From assembly GCF_902148845.1 (NCBI RefSeq), contig NC_043754.1, positions 20,802,931-20,866,930 on the forward strand: 64,000 bases of DNA. Reading direction: 5' to 3'. This document shows, in pieces, positions 20,888-32,121 of this stretch (the stretch's first letter is position 1; the number at the start of each line of letters is the position of its first letter). This DNA is from Salarias fasciatus. Lineage: Eukaryota; Chordata; Actinopteri; Blenniiformes; Blenniidae. The notes below the pieces were generated by a model. That model was not told where the DNA came from, searched no databases, and saw only the letters and a list, made by a program, of their open reading frames with translations. The position numbers and the translations under genes are program-made.

Positions 20888-22282
20888 TAGAGTTGCCAAC
20901 CGTTCCTTGAAAAACGGAATCGTTCCGTATTTGGATGTAAAAGTGTGCGTTCCGTATTGAGCTGAAAAGGAACGCACTTTGTTCCGTCTTTTTGTGAGAG
21001 TCAAAACGTGAGCAATGGAACTTGCGCTTGTTTTTGAAAACTTACGGTAAATTGTTCACCGGCTCTCTGACGTTCTGTGACCAATGAGCTGACAAACATG
21101 GCTTGACAACACAGAATCACTCTTATCTCATTGGTCAAAAAAAGACCGTTCCGAGTAGGCTTCAGCAGTTCATTGGCCAATAGTCAGTTTGGTCACACAG
21201 CGCATGGAAGAAGTAAATGAAAACATTGAAGCAGCGCAGCATGGCTTCCAGAGACACGTAAGTTTGTGCCGTTTCCATATCGGATATATCATTGATTTGT
21301 GTCTGCTGCTGCAGACTGTGGTGTGTTTTCAGTTTAGAAACGGAACCTTGTTGGTTTTTCTGTTCAGAAGGTTTTTCAGTTTTGATTTTACACTTTTTTA
21401 GTTGAAAATAAAAAAAAAAGAACATGTAAAAATCCAGAAGAGACAGCAGCTGTTTGATGTTATTTTGCACATTTAGCAATAAATATAGAATAGAATAAGA
21501 ATAGAAGACTTTATAATCTCACCAGGGATAAATTTACAGGTGTATAGGCTCATAGAACCCACAGCAGGGTGCAAAAGTAATGAATGGTGCAATAATTACA
21601 AGTATAGTGCAATCATAGTAGGATTGATGAAGAAGCTAAAGACAATGAAGATCTAACTGTATGTACAACCTGAGTCTTAAAAATATAACAGGAAATATAT
21701 AATATATACAATATATACAATACAATATGCAATATATTATGCAATATATAATACAGTATCAGATATAATATGTACAATATGTTTTAGCAGAGTGAATGGA
21801 TACAGCAGAGTGAATGGATGATAAAGTGTCGCTGAATTTCTCAAGGGGGGTGCAGGATATTATAATGTCCAGAATTATTGCACATATTCTACAATGTAGA
21901 ATTGTACAGTCTGACAGCGGTGGGGATGAGAGACCTGTGATATTACTCGTTCCTGCACTGAGGGCGTCTCAGTCTCCTCTGAAGGAGCTGCTGAGCTGCT
22001 CTACCGTCCGGTGCAGTGGCTGAGAGCTGCTGCCCATGATGATGATACTTGAATGATAACTGTCTCACTGCAGGCCTCAAATACAAACTGATCATGAGTT
22101 ATTGCGATCTTGCTACTGTAGGTGTAATGCAGTAGCCTAATGTGTTTTTTATAGTCTGTAATAGGTATAACTGTGGAAAAATGCTGTTATATATGTGTTT
22201 TTGACCGCCCAAAAACCCAGTTTTTTTTCAGCTGCCCACGAGAGGTGTTCCTTATTTCAATCTCTGGGAGTTGGCAACCCTA
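20888..22282. mobile_element. hAT-like element with perfect 8-bp duplication and paralogous empty site
   Basis: The tips are TAGAGTTGCCAAC and the inverted TAGGGTTGCCAAC. CCATTCAG flanks both ends (20880-20887 and 22283-22290). The duplicated flank at 28693-28700 has CTATTCAG with nothing inserted, the empty site. The 1395 bp interior has no intact transposase; a short open stretch near 21204-21260 could be an exon remnant. Repetitive AATATATAC-type DNA and a block near 21900-22020 that looks like part of another fish repeat suggest nesting. Confidence 0.85.
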
Positions 22283-22822
22283 CCATTCAGTGGAAGTAAC
22301 TGCAAATCGCAAATGAACTTTGGCAACATTTGGAAAGGTGCAATGAAAATGCAGCTTCTGAAACCAGATGATACTGATATCAAATTCTAAGATCGTCTTA
22401 AAGAGATAAAAGTCTGGATGAGCTGTAATTTTCAGCTTCTGTACAGAACAAATATGTTTGATCCAAAACCTCTGAGAGAGAAAAGATCTGTCTGGCAGGG
22501 ACGACGCTTCATGGCAAGACTTTGAAAATGTCACTAACAACCACAATGATTACCAGCACCTCTTTGGGGGAGGACCTGAACAACATTTTTGTGGGCTTTG
22601 GGTCACCTGAGGTGTGATGCTTCCAGCTGGAAAAGAGGAGACACCTGAATGCTCTTTTTGAGTCCTACCCCTTTAAAGAGGCATACAGATAGATTCTATT
22701 TTATTTCATCTTGTTTAAACTTTGCTTTGATGTTTTTTTTGTCGAGAACGATAATGGCTCTGCCTTGACGGCGTGAGAGTGTTTTCCATCAGCAACACGG
22801 AAATCTTTGACTTTAAATCATT

Positions 22823-22828
22823 TTTATT
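22823..22828 (-). terminator. Displaced poly(A) signal of GIMAP copy 2
   Basis: AATAAA on the minus strand in the block that is homologous to the poly(A) regions of copies 1 and 3. In copy 2 it is separated from the stop codon by the insertion 22962-25146, so it lies 2.3 kb downstream. Confidence 0.5.
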
Positions 22829-23874
22829 AATAAACAGAATGCAGAAACACATTCACAGGAGCTTTAGTGATCTAGTCGTCATCACTGAGTGCTCGTCTGC
22901 GGTCATCTGGATGTCTGGACAGCAGTTAAACCTGATTCCCGTCATTGTGCAGTGAGACATATGTAACCCGCTAGTCAGGTACAAATGAGACCAACGGACT
23001 AGTGGGCCAATGTTTCAGGTTCCAAAGAGGTAGGTGACAAGGGAGAATCCATGAGTGACCAATGAAAGCTGGAGTCGGAGATGAAGTTGTCACACAAGAA
23101 CTGTATTAAAGAACCATCACACAATAAAACGAAAGGAAACTTAGCAACTGGAAACTCTAATGGGAAAAACAAATTTACAATGAAAAATCACCACAAAGGT
23201 GGGAAAATCTGCACAAATGTGCTGAAGTTCAATACTTCCTTGGAACTTAAATCTTTCTTCCTTGACAGGAAAGGGATCCTTAGATCAAGTTCAACAAAGT
23301 TAAATAAAGTTCAGTTAAGTTCCTTGGGGTCGTGTCGTCAATTGTCTTTGCATCCAGTTCGGTGGTAGTGGTTTCGTTGGTCAACAGTGTTAGTCAAAGT
23401 CGAGTCTGGGTCGGGGTTCAAAAGTCACAGGTTCGAGGGTCCTACCGCCACGGCAGTGATCAAGGTGAAGAAATGAGTGCTTCCTCCACCGGGGATATCA
23501 GGAGGAATTAATAATCAATCCAGGGGTTCAATGTATCAATGGTGATCAACCAAGGGAACAAAAAAACCCAGCCTGCCTGACAACAAAGACTTTATTGTAC
23601 ACAGGATATCACAAATCATGTATGGCCATAAGTTAAAAACACAGTAAGAAACTTTTCTATTCACTCATTTCAGGACTTACTTGTCACTTTGAATCAGTAG
23701 ATCAACTCAAATGGAATATTTTTAACCTACGAAATGGTGATATGTTCAATTTATTTTAAACCATGAATTATGATTATAAATGTTAACCATTAAATCCATT
23801 CTTTGTATTCCAACTCATGAACTAAAATATTTTTCTAAAACAACCTCTTTAACAAATTCACTTTTTATAGTTAA

Positions 23875-24333
23875 AGGTGTAATATAGGATTTTCTATTTG
23901 CTTTGAGTTCTGGGTGAATCGTCAAAATAACTGGAGGGTCTGTTTGTCAATCATTCTGATGAGCTGCTTTCGTAATGCCGTTGTACGCGCTCGCTACCAA
24001 TAAGGTTCTACTTAGTGTGCATGCGCATTCAGAGTGTTTATGTAGCCGGTGAGCTTTGGTTTCAGCTCGTACTTACCGATGGCGAGTGTGACATAATGAA
24101 ACTGTAACTGTTTCGGAAAATAAGCTTTATGAGCGAGGCCGATCGCAGAAACTGTAAACAGAGCCGTGCACGCCCGGAGAAGATGGGTCGCGCTCGCACG
24201 CTTCTGCCATTGATAGGCGTTTCCTCGGTAGAAGCAGGAGAGCAGGTGGGATGGTGTGGCGCATGTGCGTTTTTCAAAAAGCGAGAAAGAGACGTTAGGC
24301 CTCGTCTTTTTGAGAAAATCCTACATTACACCT
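23875..24333. mobile_element. TTAA-flanked MITE 3
   Basis: The 459 bp element has terminal inverted repeats starting AGGTGTAATATAGGATTTTC, with TTAA on both sides (23871-23874, 24334-24337). Its interior is GC-rich and has no transposase. Confidence 0.88.
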
Positions 24334-24619
24334 TTAATGCAAGTTTTTTGAACATAAAAACATTCTAAACCCATATTGACAAAAAAATTGGCAATATTGT
24401 TTAAAACACTCATACCAGGTAATTCAAATCAACACTCTTGACAATTTGACTGATTATTTTTCACAACACAAGTTAATGAAGCTACAGCTTACATCATAGA
24501 TCCCAAATATAATCAAACCACAATGAAATGCCTTTTAAAAGTAACTAAATCTATCTAGCAATTGCATCCAAGCAGTCATTGTAGTTCCAGCAGATGCACT
24601 AAAACGACAGGACAAATAA

Positions 24620-24658
24620 ACACACACACACACACGCACACACACACACACACACACT
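24620..24658. repeat. (CA)n microsatellite
   Basis: About 19 CA units with one interruption, inside the 22962-25146 insertion. Confidence 0.95.
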
Positions 24659-25162
24659 GCAAGCATGCCATTAGCAGGGCGCAGCAACTAGCTTGGTCAG
24701 ACACGTGCGCTCATTAGCTGGGCTGAATATATCACTCACCAAGAATTTCAGAGTTTTAACATCACTTTCTGGTCACCTTCTCGCTCCCAAGCACGCTCAT
24801 AGATGGCTAAATGCCTCTCCAGCTCGTCATTTGTCCTTCAATTAATTTTTTTTTCCAGTTGGCTGTGCATCTTTACTCTCTGTGCAACCAGGTCGACTGT
24901 GCGGGCTTCCAGAAGGGGTGAGAACTAGCTCCTCCCCACCAATAGGATTTCAATTTTGCTACATGACAACCAATGAAATAAATGAAGTTTCATAGACATC
25001 AGGATCAATTAAATTGTTTCCTTTTTTCACAAAGTATCAGACAATAAATGGACAAAAAAATAAACACCATAATATTAAGGGAAATAAATTAAAACACATT
25101 TATAAAATACACTCATAGTATGAAGCTCAGTTTCAACTGGGCTACACGTGTCCAGCTTACTA

Positions 25163-26876
25163 TTACTGTGTGGTGCAATGGTTTCTTTTGATGGCCCCCG
25201 TTATGGCCCCTATAGCGGCCCCCACTGCAGCTCCCAATCCACTGGCCAGTGGACCGCCCACAAAGCCCACGGCGGCGCCGATCATAGCGCCTCTCCGGAC
25301 GTAATAGTTGAAGCTGTTTTCCGCCTCAGCTTGTCTTCTGGCCACAACACGCTCCATGTTGGGGTTTTCTAAGAGGAGGCGCTCCATCTCCGCCTTGATG
25401 ACCCTCTCCACCACCTCGAACAGCTCATTGTTGTAGTACCTGCCCCCGTTTCTCTGCACCATGCTGTTGATCTTCTTCAGGAGCTCACGGACTTCAGCTG
25501 GATTCCTCTCTCGGTTGTTGAGGATGTGGTGTCCTCCTTCGCACTGACCAACAAAGACTCTCAGGTTCTCGTTTTCATCAATCAGATCCTGGATGTTAGT
25601 GCTTTCCTCCTGAAGGTCATCTCCATGGGTGAACAGAGCCATCGTGTACTCTGCTGCCTTCTCCCCAAAAAGGTTCTGCAGGATTCTCACCGTGTCTCTT
25701 TCTTCTTTGGTGAATCTGCTGGGCTGTATGACCACCAGGAAGACATGAGGACCGGGAGAAACAAGCGAGATGCACCTGCCGATCTCCCTCCTCACCTCGT
25801 CTTCACTTCTCTCAGTGTCGAACAGACCAGGAGTGTCGACCACTGCCAGAGTCTGACCGCCGAACTCTCCCGTTTCTTTCTGACACCTGTACGTCATCGA
25901 ACACGTCGACATCTTCGACCGAAACACTTTTTTTCCTAAGATGGTGTTTCCAGTTGCACTTTTTCCAACTCCAGTTTTCCCAACCATCACGATCCTGAGG
26001 TGAGGTTCATCTGCACCTGCAAGACGGCCTGACACAGACACACAGGTAATGTTACAGAGCAGAAATCTACACAATCAGCCAAACTTCCAGCAACAAGCAA
26101 CTTTCAACAGAGAACTAACAGCCATCAACCTGTTTGACTGTCGTTAGGATGAGGAGCCAAAATCAACACACAAATGTATGAAGCCAGAAATGAAAATCTT
26201 CATGGAAACAAAATAACTTCATCTGAAATGGAAAGGACATGACATAGGAGATTATTTCAAAATTATGAAAATGTCTGAATGATTTAAAATCTTGATGTGA
26301 AACATTATCTTCTTCTGATCTTTGATCCTGGATTTGTTTTCAGTTCAATAAAAACTTTCCAAACATCCTCCACAGTATCGTAAATACTGTAAATATCTCC
26401 CTGTGTTGCAGCACCGCATTGCTGAGCTGCTTTCTGTCACTCACACATGCACAGGCACATGCATGGATACTTTCACACAGACAATCACACGTGTTCTGCA
26501 GTGCATGTGTGTGGGAGTGTTTGAAAAAGAATTCTATTCCTGTAATAAAAGTTGGTCTTTTATCATCTAACTTGCCCGAAAGTTTTTTTTTTTTTTTTTG
26601 GATATCTTTTTAAGACTCTGAAGTTTTGCTTTCAGTGAAGAACCTCGAAATTCTGCAGAGAAATTACAGTGAAACACTATCACCACATTCTGATTTTAAA
26701 ACAGGACATTCCTGTAATAACTCTCTGTCACAGCAGCTTCATTGGCATCTAACTGAATCTGAACCTGACTGATTGTGTAGATCAGAAAGATTACACACGA
26801 TCTCTCAATTTATAAGTAATGATAGTAGTAAAGAAAGAGCTAGAGACTGAATGGATAAAAAGTTCTTACTGCTCAT
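25163..26876 (-). CDS. GIMAP/AIG1-type GTPase, copy 2 (exon 2 donor lost)
   Basis: Exon 3 (25163-26028) is intact, the same length as in copies 1 and 3, with [27 protein letters not shown] and the Gly/Ala-rich C-terminus. It is most like copy 1. The 7-nt exon 1 (26870-26876) is conserved with its GT donor. The exon 2 region (26652 down to about 26572) keeps its acceptor, but the donor GT seen in copies 1 and 3 reads AT here and the coding is altered. Because exon 2 is 81 nt and phase-symmetric, skipping it would still join exon 1 to exon 3 in frame, giving a 290-residue protein without the basic N-terminus. Function in a living fish is uncertain, but purifying signs in exon 3 suggest recent or continuing use. 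Confidence 0.82.
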
Positions 26877-27089
26877 GTTTGTCCCTCTTCTGCACGTCGC
26901 TGCTTTCTGTGCATCTATTCTGCTTTTTTGAACAATGAGAATCTGTGTTTGTCTCCTCCCTGAGTCTGTGCTAGTCTCCTCCCTGAATCATTTCTTTGGT
27001 TCTTGGCTCCAGCAGTGATGTCCTTGCCCTCATTAACTTTTTTTCCTCCACTGGCTGAGCTTCCCCAGGTGGGTTTCCTCTCCCAGGCT

Positions 27090-28856
27090 TCTGTTTACCA
27101 ATTGTGATCTTGCCGACAACGCCAAGTTTGAGGAGAGACGGGTAGAGGTGGGGTAGATGGACAGTTGAGTGTCAGTGAGTCTTGATGGGGGAGACTGGAC
27201 GCTGGCTGCCAGTCTCTTCTCTCTGGTTATGCCTGGAGATGTAGGCCTCCTTCCTTTGTTAGCTGTGTTGCTCGGTGGTCCTGGGTGCAGGAGAGTGTCC
27301 ATCCCTGCCTTTTGTAGGTACTGGGAGGAAGTGAGGTGGAGAAGGCAGGAAACACATGGCCAAAGCCTGACCGATCACGGTTCAGTACCTCCTCTCGAAT
27401 ACGTGCTCTGGGAGACTTTATTCAGAGGGAGGGGGGAAGAACTGACCATCCCCCTGCAGATGCTCACAGATGTGAATTTTAATTCATGGCAAATGAAAAT
27501 TTCTGGTCAACATTCTTAAATTCTTACTCCAGCGTCTTTCTTCAGAGGAAGTAAGCAACACACTGTGTAGTTATCATATATTCATCCAAGGCTCCCTAAT
27601 ACAAGGAGATATTGTTCAGCATAAGGGTGAGATGGAGTGTGTGCGGACTGTAGTGAGCTAGTCTTGACAAAAAAATATTCCAGGGCCAAATTGTCAAGTT
27701 GTCAAGCTCTTCCTATGACTTTGTGTTTCATACCTTGCCATTCGCGGGTTGTGGATTAGTGGGGAAAGCATTTGTCTTACAATCGTGAGGATGTGGGTTT
27801 GTTTCCTGTCTCCCCCTATCTGCATGTCGCAACCCCCAGCTACAGGTAAAATAGCACCACTGCCTTGTGGTTGTCATGGGAGTGACAAAGGCCCAGGGAG
27901 CTTGCTTTTGTAATAAATGTAGTTGTTTGTGCAACCTGGCAGGAAATTGCTGCCAAACTGTCAGACCCTCAGAAAATAATCACAAGCGTTGTTGATTTAA
28001 TAATACATGCACCTTTATTAATAAATAAGCATAAGGTAGAAAATCCAAATGGGAGGCAACCACCAAGTCGAACCGGACACCCAACAGTCCCCACTGGAGC
28101 GACCCCACCACACACTGTGAAGAGAGCTACATTTTTTGAAGGCGCACCACTCTGCACTGGCACACTGTCACCCTCTACTGGAGGCACCGCAAATGACACC
28201 GCATGATCAACACTAGTCCAGTCAGAACTGTGGGCTGTTCGTGGGGGCGGAGTCAACCTGACTGCTTCTCTCCCCAGCAGCCAAAAAGCATGTTAAATAA
28301 ATACAGTGGAGTCTTTTAAAAGGGGTTCAGAAGTTGTACTTTACTTGTCCTGTTGGTGATTTTTGTGGGGAGCCTGTTCCTGCTGCCTTTTGTCTTCAAT
28401 TATTTGGTGCAGTTATGTGCTTATGGTGTGTTTTTTATACTTTCTTATTATTATTTTGAAAATAACAGTTGAGTATTGAGTTGGCCAGTTTTTACATTGC
28501 GTTAGGCTGACAACGGAGTCAGATCTGGCAACCCTGTAGTGGCCAGTTCATTCAAGTAAAGTTTTTCACACATAATTAAAGAAACAACAGCAAAACGTGG
28601 AGTTTTACAAGGAAAATGTAAACTGTTTTGTATTTCCGTCTTCTTCTAATTGAAGTTTTGCAGGACGAGATTTGCGGCTTATCTGCGAAACACTATTCAG
28701 TGGAAATGACTGCAAATCGCAATTGAACTTTGGAAAAATTTTGAAAAATGCAATGGAAATGCAGCTTCTAAACCAGATGATACCGATCTCAAACTCTAAG
28801 TTCGTCTTAAAGAGATAAAAGTCTGGACAAGCTGTAATTTTCAGCTTCTGAACAAA
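27090..28856. repeat. Duplicated upstream flank of GIMAP copy 2
   Basis: 27090-27720 matches 12400-13010, and 27900-28856 matches parts of 20090-22450. No gene is visible. It ends where the gypsy fossil begins. Confidence 0.65.
27740..27835 (+). mobile_element. tRNA-derived SINE fragment
   Basis: The stretch has an A-box-like GGATTAGTGG, a B-box-like GGTTTGTTTCC about 45 bp later, and the following CTGTCTCCCCCTATCTGCATG, which resembles the tRNA-related head of a fish SINE. It lacks a clear tail or target duplication, and the paralogous flank near 20060 does not have it. Confidence 0.5.
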
Positions 28857-31744
28857 ACCTTTGAATACCTGGTTATGCCGTTTGGACTTACTAACGCCCC
28901 GGCAGTCTTCCAGAATCTTATGAACGATGTTCTGAGGGATTTCATTGATCGCTTTGTGTTTGTTTGCTTGGATGATTTCCTGATCTATTCTTGCAGCATT
29001 GAGGAACATACCCAACACATTTGTCTGGTCCTGGAACAACTCCTTAAGAATCACCTGTATGTCAAGGCGGTGTGAGTTTCTTTCCTAGGCTATATCATCT
29101 CACAGGGAGAGACTGGCATGGATCCCTCCAAGCTGGCAGCTGTGCAGGAGTAGCCCCAACCGGGAGATCGGAAGCAGCTCCAACGTTTCCTGGGGTTCGC
29201 GAACTTTTACCGTCGATTCATCAGGGATTAAAGTAAGGTCGCTGCTCCCCTCACAGCTCTCACTTCCACTTCACAGTTTGGACTCCCGAGGCCACCAAGG
29301 CCTTCCAGGAACTCAAGGCCCAGTTCACTACGACTCCCATTCTTGTCCAACCTGATCCCAGCCTCCAGTTTGTTGTGGAGGTGCATGCCTCTGACTCTGG
29401 TGTAGGAGCCGTTCTCTCCCAGTGATCTGAGTCTGATGATAAGCTTCATCCCTGTGCATTTTTCTCTCGCCGTCTCTCTCCAGCGGAACATAATCATGAC
29501 ACTGGGAATCGAGAGCTGTTGGCGGTCAAGTTGGCTTTGGAGGAGTGGAGACACTGGTTGGAGGGGGCTGAGCAACCGTCCATTGTTTGGACGGACCATA
29601 AGAATCTGGAGTATGTACGCTCTGCGAAACGGCTGAACTCCCATCAGGCCCGCTGGACATTGTTTTTTGGTCGCTTCAGCTTCACTCTGACTTACCGTCC
29701 GGGTTCCCGTAACACCAAACCCGACGCCTTGTCCCGACAGTACGCCACTGAGGACACCATCTTTGAGCCTGAACCCATCCTGCCCCAGTCCTGCACTGTG
29801 GCATCGCTTTCTTGGGAGGTGGAATCCCTGGTACAACGGGCCCAACTGCAGGAGCCTGGTCCAGGTAATGGACCCGCTAACCGATTGTTTTTGCCCAGTT
29901 CTGTCCGCTCTCGGGTCCTGCAGTGGGGACATTCGTCTCAGCTTTTCTGTCACCCCGGAGTTACTCGAACGTTGGAGGTGCTGCCACAGTGGTTCTGGTG
30001 GCCCTCCATGGACAAGGACACACGAGAGTTTGTGGCTGCCTGTGTTGTCTGCACTTGGAATAAGACTTCCAATCGGCCCAGTTCTGGTCTTCTTCAGCCC
30101 TTACCGGTACCCAGCCGGTCGTGGTCTCATATTGCGCTGGATTTTGCCATGGGCCTGCCCCCCTCCAATGGTAAGACCACAATCCTTTCTATAGTGGACA
30201 GGTTCTCTAAGGCTGCCCACTTTGTCGCCCTCAATAAGCTCCCCTCGGCTAGGGAGACGGCAGACCTGCTCGTCTCTGAGGTGTTCCGCATGCATGGCAT
30301 TCCTGCGGACATCGTGTCTGACCGGGGACCTCAGTTCACTTCAGAGGTTTGGAGGGCATTTTGTGCTGCTCTCAGGGCCACGACGAGTCTTTCTTCTGGG
30401 TTTCATCCCCAGTCAAATGGTCAGACTGAACGTTTAAATCAGGAGATGGAGACCTTGCTCAGGTGTGTGACTGCGGAGGATCCTTTGGCTTGGAGCACTC
30501 ACCTTCCTTGGGTGGAGTATGCGCATAATTCATTGGTCTGCTCTTCTTCTGGCTTGTCCCTTTTCCAGTGCTCTCTTGGGTACCAATGTCCTTTATTCCC
30601 GTCCCAGGAACAGGAGTTGGCTGTGACTTTTGTTCAGGCTGCCATGAGGAGGTGTGAATGGGTTTGGAAGAGGGCGCGGGCTGCTCTGCTCAGGTCTTCC
30701 CGGATGATGGAGCAGAAGGCCAACTGCAAGCGCACTGCCGCGCCCTCCTACTCTCCTGGGCAGAAGGTCTGGTTGAGGGCCAAGGACCTCCCTCTCAAAG
30801 TGGAGTCCCAGAAGCTGGCTCCTCGCTTTGTGGGACCTTTTGAAGTGGGACAGGATCATCAATTCCTGTGCGGTCCGTCTCAAACTTCCCTCCTCCTCCA
30901 TGCGCACTCACCCCACCTTCCATGTTTCTCAGGTCAAACCTGTGGCTGAGAGTGACCTGGCCCCCCTGTCTGTCCCCCGCCTCCACCCAGGATGTTGGAT
31001 GGAGGCCTAGTTTATACTGCGAGGCGGCTTGTGAATGTTCGTCGCCAGGGTCGGGGTGTCCAGTACCTTGTGAACTGGGAGGGTTATGGGCCGGAGGAGC
31101 ATTCCTGGGTTCCCCAGGGACGCATTGAAGACCCAGATCTCATCCGGTAGTTTCACCGCAGCCACCCTGGTCTATTGCCATGTATGCCTGGAGGCACACG
31201 TAGGAGGAGGGGTACTGTCACGTCCCGCACTGCCGCGTCCTCTTAGTGGCGCTGTGTGGGTTCTTGTTTTGTTTTTCAGGTGGGTGGAGCTGGAGAGGTT
31301 GTTTACGGAAGCGGGGACCAGCTCATCAGCGGGATGGCTTTCAGCTGCTTTGTTCCTGTCACTATTTAAGTGACGACCTGGCTGGAAGTCAGCGCTGGAT
31401 CGAAACATCTGCCTTTATGTGTGATGTGCGCTTGCACGCTCCAGCTTTTGTACCCACTCATGTTTAATCTTTTTTTTTTTTCCTTGTCCACAGTTTGGAG
31501 TCCCGCTCGGCTCGCCGCTGCGCCCAGCAGATTCCAGCCTCTCCAGCTGCCCGCCTGCCCCGGACTGACACAAGGCTCTGGTCCCGGACATGGCCCCCGA
31601 ACCTCGCCTCAGACAACCCCGGACTAAGCACATCCAACCAGCCTCCTGGACTCACCACCTTCTGATTCCATAATAAACTGATTTAAACTCTCCAGATCCG
31701 CCTCCTCATGCTGTGTGTGTCTGAGCCTCTGACTGACCGTAACA
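28857..31744 (+). mobile_element. Partial Ty3/gypsy (chromovirus-type) retrotransposon fossil
   Basis: The fossil preserves the 3' part of a gypsy element: part of the reverse transcriptase (near 28860-29050), RNase H (about 29270-29740), integrase with zinc-binding and core regions (about 29900-30640), a chromodomain (about 31010-31150), a purine-rich tract and one LTR. The 5' LTR, gag and protease regions are absent, so it is broken, with several breaks. The chromodomain places it among chromoviruses of fish. It lies in DNA that is continuous in the paralogous flank at 22.45 kb, so it arrived after, or was lost from, one side of the GIMAP-flank duplication. Age appears moderate. Confidence 0.88.
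31216..31744 (+). repeat. 3' LTR of the gypsy fossil
   Basis: The LTR begins TGTCACGTCCCG just after a purine-rich tract and ends CCGTAACA. Its length of 529 bp and its TG...CA ends are typical. No partner LTR is present in the window. Confidence 0.8.
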
Positions 31745-31983
31745 AAAACAAGTTAGTATATTTGATCCAAAACCTCTGAGAGAGAAACGATCTGTCTGGC
31801 AAGGACGACTTTTCATGGCAAGACTTGAAAAATGTCACCACCACCCACTATGATTACCGGCACCTCTTTGGGGGAGGACCTGAACTACATTTTTGTGGGC
31901 TTTGAGTCACCTGACCTGCGATGCTTCCAGCTGGAAAAGAAGAAAAACCTGAGAACAAACAAACCCTGTGACTTTAGATCCTT

Positions 31984-31989
31984 TTTATT
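31984..31989 (-). terminator. Poly(A) signal AATAAA of GIMAP copy 3
   Basis: AATAAA on the minus strand, about 130 bp past the stop codon, in the block conserved across the three GIMAP 3' flanks. Confidence 0.6.
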
Positions 31990-32121
31990 AATGAACAGAA
32001 TACAGGAACACATTCACAGGAGCTTCAGTGATCCAGTCGTGACCACTGAGTGCTCGTCTGTGGACAGTAGATGAAACCTGATTCCCGTCACCGTGCAGTG
32101 AGATACATGTCCAGCTGACTA

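Larger units (their letters stand above)
20060..22958. repeat. Duplicated flank between GIMAP copies 1 and 2
   Basis: 20090-20500, 20640-20887, 22290-22640 and 22770-22958 match segments at 27900-28320, 28480-28700, 28690-28860 plus 31745-31950, and 31960-32105, in the same order. This shows that a unit including GIMAP gene and long flanks was tandemly duplicated. No coding gene is recognised. Segments 19590-20060 hold nothing recognised except a GTGATA-type tandem stretch near 19655-19680. Confidence 0.7.
22962..25146 (-). mobile_element. 2.2-kb insertion in the 3' flank of GIMAP copy 2, possibly LTR-derived
   Basis: Comparison with copy 3 (32095-32115) shows extra DNA beginning TGTAACCC and ending GGGCTACA. 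These short inverted ends with TG and CA are of the type found on LTRs. The flanks CATA and CGTG could be a decayed 4 bp duplication of the CATG seen in copy 3. No coding domain is visible. A TTAA MITE (23875-24333) is nested in it, leaving about 1.7 kb. It may be a solo LTR fossil; a DNA element with short ends is the alternative. Confidence 0.5.
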
